From the NCBI RefSeq assembly GCF_025813715.1, contig NZ_CP107532.1, positions 2,728,001 to 2,792,000 on the forward strand: a stretch of 64,000 nt of DNA. The letters run 5' to 3'. The position numbers were made by a program, and so were the translations under genes. This DNA comes from Methylobacterium sp. FF17. GTDB taxonomy: Bacteria; Pseudomonadota; Alphaproteobacteria; Rhizobiales; Beijerinckiaceae. This document shows positions 25,485 through 35,290 of the stretch, one piece after another. The notes beneath the pieces are model-generated. The model searched no databases. It worked only from the letters and a program-made list of their open reading frames with translations, and had not been told where the DNA came from. Position 1 is the stretch's first letter. Every line of letters begins with the position of its first letter.

Positions 25485-26909
25485 TCAGTGGTCGTGGTCG
25501 GCTTCGGCCTTGCCGAGCTCGGCCTTCAGGACGAAGGAGTTGGCCACCGCGACCTCGTCGCCTGGGTTCAGACCCGAAAGGATCTCGTAGGCCTGGTCGT
25601 CGGCCTTGCCGATGGTCACGTCCCTTCTCTCGAACCCCGCCGGGGTCCGCGCGAACACCACCTTCTCGCCGCCGATGGTCTGGATTGCGGATTTCGGCAG
25701 TCGGACCTTGACGGGATCCTGGGCGATCTCGACTTCCGTCGTCACGAAGGTCCCCGGCCGCCAGGCCATGTCCTTGTTGGGCAAAGAGACGATGACACGG
25801 GCCGAGCGCGTCTCCGGGTTGAGGATCGGGCTCACGAAGACGACCTTGCCCTCTGCGCGAGGGCGGTCGTCCCCCGCGACGATGGCCACCCGGGCGCCCT
25901 CTCGCACCTTCGCCAGCTCGGTTGTCGGGACCGAGAGCTCGATCCACACGGAGGACAGGTCGGCCACGGTGTAGACGTCCGCGGGGTCGCCCTCGCTGCC
26001 GACCTTCGTGCCGACGTCGACCTTTCGCTCGACGACCCGTCCGGCGAGGGGGGACCTGAGCTCGTATCGTCGAAGGGTCGACAGGTTCGGGGTTGTCTCG
26101 TCCTTCTTGGCCGAGACTGCGACCTCGGCCGCGTTCAGCCCCAGGGCCGAAAGCTTCTGGCGGGCGAGGTCGACGCGAAGGGTCGCTTCCGAATAGGCCG
26201 CCTTCGCGTTGAGAAAGGCCGATTCCGCCGAGATTCGCTTGTCCCAGAGCGCTTGCTGGCGGTCGAAGTTGGTCTTCTCCAGGTCCGCCTTGACGGTCGC
26301 CGTCAGGAACTCGCTCTTGGCCTCTGCAACCTCGCGGCTATCGAGGACCGCTACGACCTCGCCCTTGGCTACGTCCTCGCCGAGACGCTTGCGCATTTCC
26401 GCCACCGTCCCGGCAACCCGGGCGGGCACGCGGGCGATCCGGTCGGCATCCTGGACGATGGAACCGGGAACGAGGAGATGGCGCGAGAGTATGCCGGCGT
26501 CGACGCGAGCCAGCTTGATGTCCTGCTCCGCGGCCTGTTCGGCCGTCATCTTGATCTTGCCCTCGCCCTCCTCGCCGTGCGCCTCGCCCTCGGCATGCGC
26601 GTGGCCGGGGGCCTTCGGCTTGGGCTTGGCCTCGTTATCCGAATGCCGATGTGCGGCCTCTCCATGCGCCGGCTCGCCCGCCGAATCCGGGCGCTCGTTG
26701 GAAGCATGCTCGTGATCCGGCTCGCCGTGTCCCTCGTCGCCCTTCCCGGACGCCGGCCTCGATACGGCGGCGTTCGTCGGTGGAGGCTTCGGGGCCGTTG
26801 AAAGACCGGCGGTCGCGAGGGCGCCCTGCACGATTTCGGACACACGCGGGAAGGCACCGCCGATGGCGATGCCTATGGCCAGGAAGGCCACGGACAGAAG
26901 TGCACGCAT
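25485..26909 (-). CDS. czcB: RND periplasmic adaptor, CzcB type, His-rich
   Basis: 474-residue membrane-fusion protein. After an N-terminal anchor (SVAFLAIGIAIGGAF) comes a long His/Glu-rich linker (for example DEGHGEPDHEHASN and GHAHAEGEAHGEEGEG, about residues 57-115). It then has the adaptor core with the alpha-helical hairpin (AKSEFLTATVKADLEKTNF) and barrel-sandwich (YELRSPLAGRVVERKVDVG). It ends in KAEADHDH. The His-rich linker should sequester Zn/Co/Cd in the periplasm before handing it to CzcA. It sits directly upstream of czcA; no czcC is encoded. Confidence 0.92.
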   Translation of the reverse strand: MRALLSVAFLAIGIAIGGAFPRVSEIVQGALATAGLSTAPKPPPTNAAVSRPASGKGDEGHGEPDHEHASNERPDSAGEPAHGEAAHRHSDNEAKPKPKAPGHAHAEGEAHGEEGEGKIKMTAEQAAEQDIKLARVDAGILSRHLLVPGSIVQDADRIARVPARVAGTVAEMRKRLGEDVAKGEVVAVLDSREVAEAKSEFLTATVKADLEKTNFDRQQALWDKRISAESAFLNAKAAYSEATLRVDLARQKLSALGLNAAEVAVSAKKDETTPNLSTLRRYELRSPLAGRVVERKVDVGTKVGSEGDPADVYTVADLSSVWIELSVPTTELAKVREGARVAIVAGDDRPRAEGKVVFVSPILNPETRSARVIVSLPNKDMAWRPGTFVTTEVEIAQDPVKVRLPKSAIQTIGGEKVVFARTPAGFERRDVTIGKADDQAYEILSGLNPGDEVAVANSFVLKAELGKAEADHDH

Positions 26910-27044
26910 GGAAGGAGGCCGTTTGCCTGGAACACGAAGGCCCGTTCTCTGGGCTTCGGTGCTCCGTACTGTTCACGCTCTGTGGGGGCCGATCATCCGC
27001 TGGGATGGTCGGAGGACGCGCGCCACGGACGTGACGACGCCATC

Positions 27045-27407
27045 TCAGGCGCGGGGAGGCCTCGGAAGGCGGTCCGGCGAGACCGAAACCATAGTCGCGT
27101 CCACGAGGGCGTAGGTCGGCCGCTTGGTCATGGCGCTCAGCGCCAAAGCCGGTCCCTCGGGATTGATGGCTTGGTGGCATCCGCAGTTTGCGTGACAGGT
27201 CAGGCAGCCATCAGCATGGCTTGCCGGAGCCGCGTCGGAATAAGCCGACATCGACACTTCGGCACCGGCGAAGCGATGGACCTCTGCGGAATGGATGGTT
27301 CCGGGAGCGACAAGCGCCAGGGCGAGCACGAGCGAGAGCGCGCGGACGGCGATCGCCCACCAACCGCGCATTGCCTCGTAGGCCCTAATTGGGGATCCCG
27401 CGCTCAT
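27045..27407 (-). CDS. Exported Cys/His protein upstream of czcBA
   Basis: About 120 residues. A hydrophobic segment (AIAVRALSLVLALALVAPG) is followed by HRFAGAEVSMSAYSD and a tight Cys/His block HADGCLTCHANCGCHQA. The block has four Cys and two His in about 14 residues, well suited to a metal site. The position just upstream of czcB recalls the small regulator/accessory CzcI, but sequence similarity is not evident to me. The start (ATG 27407 or 27371) is uncertain. Confidence 0.6.
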   Translation of the reverse strand: MSAGSPIRAYEAMRGWWAIAVRALSLVLALALVAPGTIHSAEVHRFAGAEVSMSAYSDAAPASHADGCLTCHANCGCHQAINPEGPALALSAMTKRPTYALVDATMVSVSPDRLPRPPRA

Positions 27408-27472
27408 GGCTGCCTTATGAACGATTCCGGGCCACTCGTACATGCCGGATGGCCCCCGACGGGAGGCAAGCC

Positions 27473-27706
27473 TCAATAGTCGTGATGGTGATGATGGTGG
27501 TGGCGACGCTCGTAGTAGACCGGCCGCTCCTCGTAGTGGCGGCGATGACGATGCACGACGATGTCGTCGTGGTCGCCGTGATGGTAGCGGTCGACATGGA
27601 CGTCGCGACCGCGCCTCTCGAAGTCGCCCCCGTAATACTGCGCCGATGCGGCGGCAGGGACGAGGATCAGGGTCGCGGCGAGAAGGGCTGGGATGCGGAC
27701 TCGCAT
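27473..27706 (-). CDS. Exported His/Tyr/Arg-rich protein
   Basis: 77 residues: signal peptide (RIPALLAATLILVPAAASAQ), then YYGGDFERRGRDVHVDRYHHGDHDD and a tail ending YYERRHHHHHHHDY (both parts short). Histidine, aspartate and arginine dominate. GAGGAAAG precedes ATG 27706, a strong ribosome site. It is one of the His-rich exported set in this island; likely metal buffering in the periplasm by composition only. Confidence 0.75.
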   Translation of the reverse strand: MRVRIPALLAATLILVPAAASAQYYGGDFERRGRDVHVDRYHHGDHDDIVVHRHRRHYEERPVYYERRHHHHHHHDY

Positions 27707-27807
27707 GGCTCTTTCCTCAAGGATTGATGCCGTGAGCATGGGTCCGGCGACTTGAACGGGGTCTGAAACCCGCGTTCATCTTGCCGGACCTGGGAGCGGC
27801 GAACCGC

Positions 27808-28056
27808 TCAGTGGCGCTCGATGACCGTGGTTCGGCGCTCGCTGCCATGGTTGTCATCGTGATGGTCGTCGTGGTGGTGATGCTCGCGGACGACCTCATG
27901 GTGGTCGTCATGGTGACGGTCGCCGTGGCGCTCGCCATGACTGTCGCCATGGACGCCGACGCCGCCCGGGCCGACGTCGATGTGCTGGGCGAGGGCCCCG
28001 ACCGGCGCCAGGGCCAGGGTCGTGGCGGCGGCGTAAGCGAGAAGGTTGCGCTTCAT
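27808..28056 (-). CDS. Exported His/Asp-rich protein
   Basis: 82 residues with a signal peptide (LLAYAAATTLALAPVGALAQ) and a mature region rich in His and Asp: GDSHGERHGDRHHDDHHEVV followed by HHHHDDHHDDNHG, ending RRTTVIERH. Alternating HD/HH pairs look like a zinc or nickel binder. ATG 28056 places the signal peptide at the N-terminus. It is the first gene of the minus-strand run leading into czcBA, divergent from the copZ promoter region. Confidence 0.75.
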   Translation of the reverse strand: MKRNLLAYAAATTLALAPVGALAQHIDVGPGGVGVHGDSHGERHGDRHHDDHHEVVREHHHHDDHHDDNHGSERRTTVIERH

Positions 28057-28572
28057 CGTGGTGCTCCTAGAAACATTGTATGGCCAGCAACGCATTTCGT
28101 TCGGAAACCGATCCGAGATTATTTTGGTGTTTCAGACGTATCGCTTAGCCAAAGATGAGAAGCGCACGAGATAATCGCGTGTATTGTTCGGGGTTCAGCG
28201 GACGCGAAGGCGCCTCGTTGGTCCTTTCGCTGGCGAGGTCTAGGATCGTCATTGGTCCGGACTGGTCGACGTGCGCCGGATACGCACGCCTCGGCACGGC
28301 GAAAAGGGGCGGTCGTCAGCCGGAGATGGCTATTGGCCCCGAAGGACGAGCTTCCACGCATGGTCGGGGCTTACAGGCATGGACGGATCGGAGCATGCCG
28401 GGTCGTCAAGGTCATATCGGTTCATGGCCTGCACGTGGACGGAAATTGACGCCCATGGTCAGCCCCTTACGTTGAGAGCAAGGGATAGGCCGGGCGGGGG
28501 CCTGCACCAAGCTTGAGATCACGCCAAGACAAGCCGCTCCGAGGTATCCGTCTGCCGCCGGACAAGAAGCTC
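28057..28572. other. Intergenic region between divergent metal operons
   Basis: About 516 bases without a convincing gene; frames present have no ribosome site, signal peptide or family pattern. The left end (28080-28150) is AT-richer and should hold the promoter of the minus-strand His-rich/czc run. I see no dyad there that I can assign. Confidence 0.5.
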
Positions 28573-28603
28573 TTGACCTTCCCATCATGGGAAGCCCCAT
28601 ATC
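28573..28603 (+). promoter_or_regulatory. CueR-type promoter of copZ
   Basis: TTGACC (28573-28578), 19-bp spacer, CATATC (28598-28603). The spacer carries TTCCCA-TCA-TGGGAA, the same dyad as ahead of copA at 36158. No regulator gene is adjacent, so the CueR encoded at 35658-36143 is the likely activator in trans. Confidence 0.82.
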
Positions 28604-28635
28604 GCCGTGACGTCACTTCTAAGAGGAGAACCGTC

Positions 28636-28845
28636 ATGATCCGGCTCAAGGTCACTCGAATGAACTGCGGCGGCTGCGCCAAGTCCGTTACGCGCGCGGT
28701 CCTGGGCGTCGATCCGAATGCCACCGTCGACATCGACCTGGGCGAAGGCATCGTCTCCATCGCGTCGTCCTCGGATGCGGCGCGGTTCACCGACGCGGTC
28801 AGTTCCGCGGGCTATGGCGTCGAACCGCTGACCGCCGCGGCTTGA
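28636..28845 (+). CDS. copZ: HMA-domain copper chaperone CopZ
   Basis: 69-residue cytoplasmic protein consisting of one ferredoxin-like heavy-metal-associated domain. It has MNCGGCAKSVTRAVLGVDP, the MxCxxC copper motif, near residue 9-14, and the final AGYGVEPL loop. It should carry Cu(I) to CopA, whose own N-terminus lacks an HMA domain. ATG 28636 is preceded by AAGAGGAGAA, a strong ribosome site, and lies downstream of a CueR-type promoter; longer in-frame openings would cover that promoter. Confidence 0.92.
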   Translation: MIRLKVTRMNCGGCAKSVTRAVLGVDPNATVDIDLGEGIVSIASSSDAARFTDAVSSAGYGVEPLTAAA

Positions 28846-28937
28846 CCGACCGGCAAGCGGAAACAATATCGGCGCTCGGCCATTTGTGTCCCGGGGCGAG
28901 TATTCCTCGGCCCATCGAAACGGTGTAAGCAATCCCG

Positions 28938-29411
28938 ATGAGACCCGACCGGCAACTCGTGCGCCTGATGGCGGCGATGATCGTGATGATCATCGCCTAC
29001 GTCGCGCCGTCTGCCGTCCAGGCTCACGAAGGCCATCATCACGGTGGCCATGACCATGCCGCCATGACGCGGGCGCCCAAGGCGTCCGTCGCGCCGCTGG
29101 CGGCCCCCGCACCGCGCGACGTCGGTCGGTCGGCGGCTGCCGTCGATGCAACGCCCGTGCTGCTCAAGGCCGCGGTTCCCGCCCGGGTCGCCGTCCTCCA
29201 GTCCGAGGACGCGGGTCGGGGTTGCTGCCCCGGTCCCTGCAAGGGCGCATGCTGCGGGACGATGTCCTGCTGCGTTCCTGGCATCCTCTCGGCTCCGATG
29301 ACAATGCCGACGCTCGCCTTCGGGCATGTCGTTCTGGTCACGCACGACATCGACGGCCGCTCCGGCCTCGGCCCCGAGGCCCTGCCCAGGCCCCCACGAA
29401 CCCTCGCGTAA
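28938..29411 (+). CDS. Exported His/Cys-rich protein heading copper module A
   Basis: 157 residues: signal peptide (LMAAMIVMIIAYVAPSAVQA), then HEGHHHGGHDHAAM and later a Cys cluster GCCPGPCKGACCGTMSCC with seven cysteines in about 18 residues. Histidine at the mature N-terminus and Cys clusters suggest Cu(I)/Cu(II) binding. It lies between copZ and the fused adaptor at 29502. The gene at 50485 holds the same position and general make-up in module B, though its Cys block is shorter. Confidence 0.72.
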   Translation: MRPDRQLVRLMAAMIVMIIAYVAPSAVQAHEGHHHGGHDHAAMTRAPKASVAPLAAPAPRDVGRSAAAVDATPVLLKAAVPARVAVLQSEDAGRGCCPGPCKGACCGTMSCCVPGILSAPMTMPTLAFGHVVLVTHDIDGRSGLGPEALPRPPRTLA

Positions 29412-29501
29412 CGAACGGCGCGCCAAGGGCGCGCAACGGTCGGATTCCGTCCGCAAGCCGCGGATGTGCGTCCGGTGTTCGAACGCGAGGATGCCTCTTC
29501 C

Positions 29502-31241
29502 ATGTCTTTTCGTATTGCCGCCGCCCTTGGCGCGGCGTGGCTGGCCGTCGCTTCGCTGGCGGGTCCCGCACGTGCCCATGAGGGGCACGACCACGGCGCA
29601 CCGCCCCCGCCCGTCTCGAAGTCCATCGCCCCGCGCGGCGAGGCCGCGTCGGACGCGTTCGAGCTGACCGCCATCCCACGGGACGGGAAGGTCACGTTCT
29701 ACCTCGACCGCTTCCGGACCAACGAACCCGTCCGCGGCGCAGTCCTGGAGGTGGAGACGCCCGAGGGGCAGAGGACCGCCACCGAGACCGCCGAGGCGGC
29801 CTACGTGCTTCCCGCGCCCTGGCTCGCGCAGGCGGGATCGCACGACCTCCTGGTGACCGTCACCGCCGGGGAGGCGGTCGACGTCCTCACCGTCCCGCTG
29901 TCCATCCCGCAGACCCAGGCGCCCGTCGCCGCCCCGGCCGCAGCGCCGGGCGGCACCGCCATGGCCAAGGCGTCCGCCGCCGTCGCCGACCTGAAGGCCC
30001 GCCTCGCGGCCAAGGACCCCGTCCTGATGCTGACCGCGGCGGCCGCCTTCCTCCTCGGCATGCTGCTCACCGTGCTCATGCGGGGCCGGCGCAGCCTTCC
30101 CGCCGTGGCCGTCATGGCGGTCTTCGTGACCCTGGCGCTCGGGACCGTGGCCTTCGCCCATGGCGACGAGGACCACGGCACCCCGTCCAAGGGCGACCCG
30201 GTTCAAGGCGCGGCCCTGCTCGACCCCGCGCAGCCGTCGTCCGACCTTGCCCAGCGCCTGCCTGACGGCTCCGTGTTCGTGCCCAAGCCGACCCAGCGCC
30301 TCCTGGTCCTGCGCACCACCATGACGGAGCAGGCGACGTTCCACCGGACGGTCGAACTGCCGGGACGCGTGATCCCGGACCCGAACGCCAGCGGCGTCGT
30401 GCAATCCTCGGTCGGCGGCCGGCTCTCGCCGCCGTCCTCAGGCCTGTTCCCGCGCCTCGGGACGACGGTGAGGAAGGGCGACGTGCTGGCCTACGTGACG
30501 CCCCCGGTCCAGGCCATCGACGTCTCGGACATGCGCCAGCGCCAGGGCGAGCTCGACCAGCAGATCGACGTCGTCGAGCGCCGCGTGGAGCGCTATCGCA
30601 AGCTCGCGACCACCGGCGCCGTCGCCCAGACACAGCTCGACGACGCCCTCTCCGAGCTGAAGGGCCTGCAGGACCGCCGCACGGCCCTCGACAAGGCACG
30701 ACAGCAGCCGGAAGCCCTGGTCGCGCCCGTCGACGGCGTTATCGCGCAGGCCTCCGCGGTGGCGGGCCAGATGGCGGCGGCCGGCGCCATGGTGTTCCAG
30801 ATCGTCGACCCGACCCGTCTCTGGGTCGAGGCCCTGAGCTTCGACGCCCTCACGCCGGCTGGGAACGCCACGGCCCGCTTCGCCGACGGGCGCACCCTAT
30901 CCCTCGTCTACCAGGGCGCCGGCCTCGCCGACCGCAACCAGGCCATCCCGGTCCAGTTCGCGATCAAGGGCAACACCGCCGGCCTGCGGGTCGGGCAGTT
31001 CCTCACGGTGCTCGCCGGCACGGACGCCGAGCAGTCCGGCCTCGCCCTGCCGCGTGCGGCGGTGGTCCGCTCCGGCAACGGGCAGGCCATCGTCTACGAG
31101 CACGTCGCCGCCGAGCGCTTCGAGGCCCGCCAGGTCCGGGTCGAGCCCCTCGACGGGACCAACGTGCTCGTCGCCGAGGGGGTAGGCGCGGGCAAGCGCG
31201 TCGTCACCGAGGGCGCCGAGCTCCTCGATCAGGTCCGCTGA
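29502..31241 (+). CDS. RND adaptor with fused N-terminal Ig-like domain and membrane hairpin (module A)
   Basis: 579 residues. Signal peptide and HEGHDHG; a beta-rich domain (ELTAIPRDGKVTFYLDRF to about residue 150); two hydrophobic helices (LMLTAAAAFLLGMLLTVLM and PAVAVMAVFVTLALGTVAF, about 175-220); another HGDEDHG; then a standard CzcB/CusB adaptor from PDGSVFVPKPTQRLLVLR. The adaptor keeps the helical hairpin (DVSDMRQRQGELDQQIDVVE) and ends GAELLDQVR. The extra front half is unusual for membrane-fusion proteins. ATG 29502 gives the signal peptide. The pump gene follows after 12 bases. Confidence 0.88.
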   Translation: MSFRIAAALGAAWLAVASLAGPARAHEGHDHGAPPPPVSKSIAPRGEAASDAFELTAIPRDGKVTFYLDRFRTNEPVRGAVLEVETPEGQRTATETAEAAYVLPAPWLAQAGSHDLLVTVTAGEAVDVLTVPLSIPQTQAPVAAPAAAPGGTAMAKASAAVADLKARLAAKDPVLMLTAAAAFLLGMLLTVLMRGRRSLPAVAVMAVFVTLALGTVAFAHGDEDHGTPSKGDPVQGAALLDPAQPSSDLAQRLPDGSVFVPKPTQRLLVLRTTMTEQATFHRTVELPGRVIPDPNASGVVQSSVGGRLSPPSSGLFPRLGTTVRKGDVLAYVTPPVQAIDVSDMRQRQGELDQQIDVVERRVERYRKLATTGAVAQTQLDDALSELKGLQDRRTALDKARQQPEALVAPVDGVIAQASAVAGQMAAAGAMVFQIVDPTRLWVEALSFDALTPAGNATARFADGRTLSLVYQGAGLADRNQAIPVQFAIKGNTAGLRVGQFLTVLAGTDAEQSGLALPRAAVVRSGNGQAIVYEHVAAERFEARQVRVEPLDGTNVLVAEGVGAGKRVVTEGAELLDQVR

Positions 31242-31253
31242 GGAGGCACGCCC

Positions 31254-34200
31254 ATGTTCAATTTCCTCGTCACGCAGTCACTGCGCAACCGCCTGCTCGT
31301 CCTCGCGGTCGCCGCCGTCCTGATCCTGTACGGCGCCTTCACCGCCACCAAGCTGCCGGTGGACGTGTTTCCCGACCTCAACAAGCCGACGGTCACCATC
31401 ATGACCGAGGCCGAGGGGCTCGCGCCGCCCGAGGTGGAGCAGCTCGTCACCTATCCCATCGAGACCCGGATGAACGGCCTGCCCGGGGTCAGCCGGGTGC
31501 GCTCGGTCTCCGGCGTCGGGCTCTCCATCGTCTACGTCGAGTTCGACTGGGGCACCGACATCTACCGGAATCGGCAGCAGATCGCCGAGCGTCTGACCCT
31601 GGTCCGCGACCAGCTCCCGCCGAACGTCACGCCCCAGATGGGGCCGATCTCCTCCATCATGGGGCAGATCCTGCTGGTCGCGGTGACCGGAGACAACGCG
31701 ACCCCGATGGAGGTGCGCGAGGCCGCCGACTTCATCCTGCGGCCTCGCCTGCTCACCATCCCGGGCGTCGCCCAGGTCATTCCCATCGGCGGCGAGGTGC
31801 GCCAGTTCCGGGTAAGCCCGAACGTGGCGGCCATGCGGGCGCTCGGCGTCACCAACGCCCAGCTTGAGGCGTCCCTGACCCAGTTCGGCACCAATGCCGG
31901 CGGCGGCTTCACCGACCAGTACGCCCGCGAGTACCTCATCCGGAACATCGGCCGGACCATGAGCCTCGACGACCTGCGCAGCGTCGTCGTCGCCAACGTC
32001 GCGGACGCGCCGGTCTACCTGCGCCAGGTGGCGGAAGTCTCCTTCGCCCCGAGGGTGAAGCGCGGCGACGGCGGCTACATGGGCAAGCCCGGCGTCATCG
32101 TCTCCGTCGAGAAGCAGCCCGACGTCGACACGGTCAAGCTCACCCGCGAGATCGAGGCGGCGCTGAAGGAGGTCACCGCGACCCTGCCGAACGGGATCAA
32201 GGCCGACCAGATCCTGTTCCGGCAGGCGAACTTCATCGAGACCTCCATCGCCAACGTCGAGCGCGTGCTCGTCGAGGCCATCGTGGTTGTGGCCATCGTG
32301 CTCTTCGCGTTCCTCCTGAACGTGCGCACCACGGCCATCTCGCTGACCGCCATCCCGGTCTCGATCCTGGCGACCGCGGTGGCCTTCCACCTCGCCGGCC
32401 TGTCGATCAACACCATGACCCTGGGCGGGCTCGCCATCGCCATCGGCGAGCTCGTCGACGACGCGGTGGTCGACGTCGAGAACATCTTTCGAAGGCTCGG
32501 CGAGAACCGGGCGGCCGGCTCGCCGCGCTCGACCTTCGAGGTGGTGGTTGCCGCCTCCTCGGAGGTGCGCTCCGGCATCGTCTACGCAACGATGATCATC
32601 GTCCTCGTGTTCGTGCCCCTGTTCGCCCTGTCGGGCATCGAGGGCCGCCTCTTCGCGCCCCTGGGCCAGGCCTACATCATCTCCATCCTGGCGAGCCTGC
32701 TGGTGTCCGTGACCCTGACGCCGGTGCTGGCCTACTACCTGCTGCCCGGCCTCAAGAGCCTGGCCGAGCACGACAGCGCCCTGCTGCGCTGGCTCAAGCG
32801 GGGTAACGCCCGGTTGCTCGGCGTCGCCTTCCGGCACCAGCGCCTGCTCGTCGCCACGGTGGCGCTGTCCGTCGTGGCGGCCGGGATCGCCGCCTGGAAC
32901 CTGCCGCGCGCCTTCCTCCCGCCCTTCAACGAGGGCTCGTTCACCGTCAACACGACGTTCAACCCGGGGATTTCGCTCTCCGAGAGCAACCGCGTCGGCC
33001 TCATCGCCGAGAAGCTGCTCCTGGACATTCCGGAGGTCGCCTCGGTGGGTCGCCGCACCGGCCGGGCCGAGCTCGACGAGCATGCTGAGGGCGTCCACTC
33101 CTCCGAGATCGAGGTCGAGCTCAAGGGCGGCGGCCGGCCGAAGGACGCGGTCGTGGCGGACATCCGGCAGCGCCTGTCCCGGCTGCCGCTCTCGGTGAAC
33201 GTCGGCCAGCCGATCTCGCACCGCCTCGACCACATGCTGTCCGGCGTCCGGGCCGAGCTTGCCCTGAAGATCTTCGGCGAGGATCTCGACGCCCTGCGCA
33301 GCGTGGCCAACGACCTGCGCGACCGCATGGCAAAAATCCCCGGCCTGGCCGACCTGCAGGTGGAGAAGCAGGTCCGCATCCCGCAGCTGGAGATCCGGGT
33401 CGATTACACCCGGGCCGCCCTCTACGGGGTCCAGCCCTCGGCCGTAGTCGAGCAGCTCAGCCGGCTGTCCAACGGGCGCGTCGTTTCGACGGTGGCCGAT
33501 GGCTACAAGCGCTTCGACGTGCTCTTGCGCCTGCCCGAGCGCCAGCGCACGACCCAGGGGCTCAAGGACCTCCTGATCGAGACGCCGTCCGGCTGGGTGC
33601 CGGCGCGCCAGGTCGCCGACATCCGCGAGACGGACGGCCCCAACCAGATCCTGCGCGAGAACAGCCGGCGCCGTCTCGTCGTCCAGGCCAACACCAACGG
33701 GCAAAGCGACATGGCCACCATCGTGGCGGCCATCCGCAAGGAGGTGGCGGAAGCCAAGCTCCCGCCGGGCTTCTTCGCCAGCCTGGAGGGGACCTTCCAG
33801 GCGCAGGAGGAGGCGAGCCGGACCATCGCGGCCCTTTCGACCCTTTCCCTCGCCCTGGTCTTCGCCATCCTCTACAGCCGCTACCGCTCGGCCGTGCTGG
33901 CGCTGATCATCATGGGCAACGTGCCGCTCGCCCTCATCGGCAGCGTGATCGCGCTGTGGCTGGTGGGCCAGCCGCTCTCGGTGGCGTCGATGATCGGGTT
34001 CATCACGCTGACCGGCATCAGCGCCCGCAACGGCATCCTGAAGATCAGCCACTACCTGAACCTGTCGCTGCACGAGGGCATGCCGTTCGGGCGCGACCTC
34101 GTGGTGCGCGGCAGCCTGGAGCGCCTGACGCCGGTGCTGATGACCGCCCTGTCGGCGGGCGTCGCCCTGGTGCCGCTGCTCTACGACGCCGCGAACCCGG

Positions 34201-34400
34201 GCAAGGAGATCCTGCACCCGGTCGCGGTGACCATCTTCGGCGGCCTGATCAGCGCGACCCTGCTCGACACGGTCCTGACGCCCGTCCTGTTCCTGCGGTT
34301 CGGCAAGGCCCCGCTGGAGCGCTTGCGCGCCGTGCAGTCCGAGACACCCGATGCACCGCGTCCGGACGGCGCCAAGCCGCGTCCGGTCGAGGCGTTCTGA
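31254..34400 (+). CDS. RND heavy-metal efflux pump (module A)
   Basis: 1048-residue CusA/CzcA-family pump, complete. It starts [20 protein letters not shown]; the TM4 relay is [20 protein letters not shown], differing from both the CusA form (9095) and CzcA form (22213). TM2 is intact ([20 protein letters not shown]), which matters because the paralogue at 52670 lacks it. The C-terminus ends PVEAF, as in the paralogue. Substrate is probably copper or silver from the CueR-type promoter upstream at 28573, but the exact ion is inference. No outer-membrane factor gene accompanies it. Confidence 0.9.
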   Translation: MFNFLVTQSLRNRLLVLAVAAVLILYGAFTATKLPVDVFPDLNKPTVTIMTEAEGLAPPEVEQLVTYPIETRMNGLPGVSRVRSVSGVGLSIVYVEFDWGTDIYRNRQQIAERLTLVRDQLPPNVTPQMGPISSIMGQILLVAVTGDNATPMEVREAADFILRPRLLTIPGVAQVIPIGGEVRQFRVSPNVAAMRALGVTNAQLEASLTQFGTNAGGGFTDQYAREYLIRNIGRTMSLDDLRSVVVANVADAPVYLRQVAEVSFAPRVKRGDGGYMGKPGVIVSVEKQPDVDTVKLTREIEAALKEVTATLPNGIKADQILFRQANFIETSIANVERVLVEAIVVVAIVLFAFLLNVRTTAISLTAIPVSILATAVAFHLAGLSINTMTLGGLAIAIGELVDDAVVDVENIFRRLGENRAAGSPRSTFEVVVAASSEVRSGIVYATMIIVLVFVPLFALSGIEGRLFAPLGQAYIISILASLLVSVTLTPVLAYYLLPGLKSLAEHDSALLRWLKRGNARLLGVAFRHQRLLVATVALSVVAAGIAAWNLPRAFLPPFNEGSFTVNTTFNPGISLSESNRVGLIAEKLLLDIPEVASVGRRTGRAELDEHAEGVHSSEIEVELKGGGRPKDAVVADIRQRLSRLPLSVNVGQPISHRLDHMLSGVRAELALKIFGEDLDALRSVANDLRDRMAKIPGLADLQVEKQVRIPQLEIRVDYTRAALYGVQPSAVVEQLSRLSNGRVVSTVADGYKRFDVLLRLPERQRTTQGLKDLLIETPSGWVPARQVADIRETDGPNQILRENSRRRLVVQANTNGQSDMATIVAAIRKEVAEAKLPPGFFASLEGTFQAQEEASRTIAALSTLSLALVFAILYSRYRSAVLALIIMGNVPLALIGSVIALWLVGQPLSVASMIGFITLTGISARNGILKISHYLNLSLHEGMPFGRDLVVRGSLERLTPVLMTALSAGVALVPLLYDAANPGKEILHPVAVTIFGGLISATLLDTVLTPVLFLRFGKAPLERLRAVQSETPDAPRPDGAKPRPVEAF

Positions 34401-34426
34401 GCCCCCACCCAAAAAGGAGAAACCCG

Positions 34427-34792
34427 ATGATTCCCTGGAGAATGGCCCTGATGGCGGGCGTGCTGCTCGCCCTGCCGGTCCACGCGCACGAGGTGTCCGG
34501 CCAGCACGGCGGCCGGGTGACGGATGCCGGCAAGTACCACGTCGAGCTCGTTGCCAAGGGCGAAAGCGTCGACGTGTTCGTCACGGACGGCAGCCAGAAA
34601 CCGGTTCCGGCGACCGGCTTCAAGGGCACCGCCATCCTCGTCGTCGGCGGCAAGCCGGCTCGGGTGCCCCTCGAACCGGCCGACGCCAACCGCCTCTCGG
34701 GCAAGGCGTCCGTGGCGCTCGGTGAGAGCCCGAAGGGCGCCGTCCAGCTCACCGCCCCGGACGGCGCGACGACGAGCGGCAAGTTCAACTGA
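34427..34792 (+). CDS. Small periplasmic protein following the RND pump (module A)
   Basis: 121 residues: signal peptide (ALMAGVLLALPVHAH), then a compact beta-rich domain with HGGRVTDAGKYHVELVAKGE and VDVFVTDGSQKPVPATGF. The gene at 55721 occupies the same place behind the module B pump and shares the layout GG-T-AD/AG, H-ELV and G-KPV. A strong ribosome site AAAAAGGAGAA precedes ATG. Probably a periplasmic metal chaperone or pump accessory; function unknown. Confidence 0.8.
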   Translation: MIPWRMALMAGVLLALPVHAHEVSGQHGGRVTDAGKYHVELVAKGESVDVFVTDGSQKPVPATGFKGTAILVVGGKPARVPLEPADANRLSGKASVALGESPKGAVQLTAPDGATTSGKFN

Positions 34793-34799
34793 CCAGCGG

Positions 34800-34828
34800 C
34801 CCTCCGGCCCCGGACGCGGGCCGGAGGG
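34800..34828 (+). terminator. Strong hairpin after the module A pump accessory gene
   Basis: A perfect 11-bp stem CCCTCCGGCCC/GGGCCGGAGGG with loop CGGACGC lies just past the stop at 34792. There is no clear T-run, so it could be a terminator without a U-tail or a stability hairpin. Confidence 0.55.
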
Positions 34829-34950
34829 GACCGACCGATCCCGTGCAGGGATGCAGGAGGACCGCCGAAGGCTGTCCCTCCTGTTCGAGCCACCGGCCGG
34901 AAAACGCTTTGCCGGCCTGTCCAACACGACGAACCAAGGAGACCGAAGCC

Positions 34951-35193
34951 ATGAAGACCATGACCGCCGCCGCCCTGCTGATCGCCCTCTCGGCGGCAAC
35001 CCCGGCCCTCGCCGACGACCAGGGCAATGCCAACGCCGAGCAGCAGACCCAGCCGACGCCGAACCGTGGTGGCACCTCGGGTGGGCCGGCCCACGACGCG
35101 CGCCCCGGCGAGACGGGTTCGACGGGGTCGGGTGAACGCATGGACCACGCCCATCCCGATGGATCGGCCTCCAAGCCGTCCCGGAACCGCTGA
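34951..35193 (+). CDS. Small exported protein with GGTSGGPAH motif
   Basis: 80 residues with a signal peptide (TAAALLIALSAATPALA) and a short, disordered-looking mature chain containing PNRGGTSGGPAHDARPGE and DHAHPDGS. The gene at 49938 has the same design with PNTGGVSGGPAHRDDP, so this is a paralogous pair attached to the two copper modules. Start ATG 34951 follows CAAGGAGACC. No named family known to me. Confidence 0.72.
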   Translation: MKTMTAAALLIALSAATPALADDQGNANAEQQTQPTPNRGGTSGGPAHDARPGETGSTGSGERMDHAHPDGSASKPSRNR

Positions 35194-35290
35194 TCGGCCG
35201 CCCGGACCGGGAACCCTCATGCGTCCGTCCAGGGCGCAGGGCTCCCACTGCCCCACCACCAAGTTACGTCACGTAGGAATGGAAACGACC

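Noticed and set aside
28155..28475. Short plus-strand frames between the His-rich genes and copZ
   Set aside because: No ribosome site, no signal or domain, and the three frames overlap each other, which suggests chance.
31278..34412. Open frame of over 1000 codons on the minus strand
   Set aside because: Antisense shadow of the module A pump, His/Asp/Gln-rich and without family motifs.
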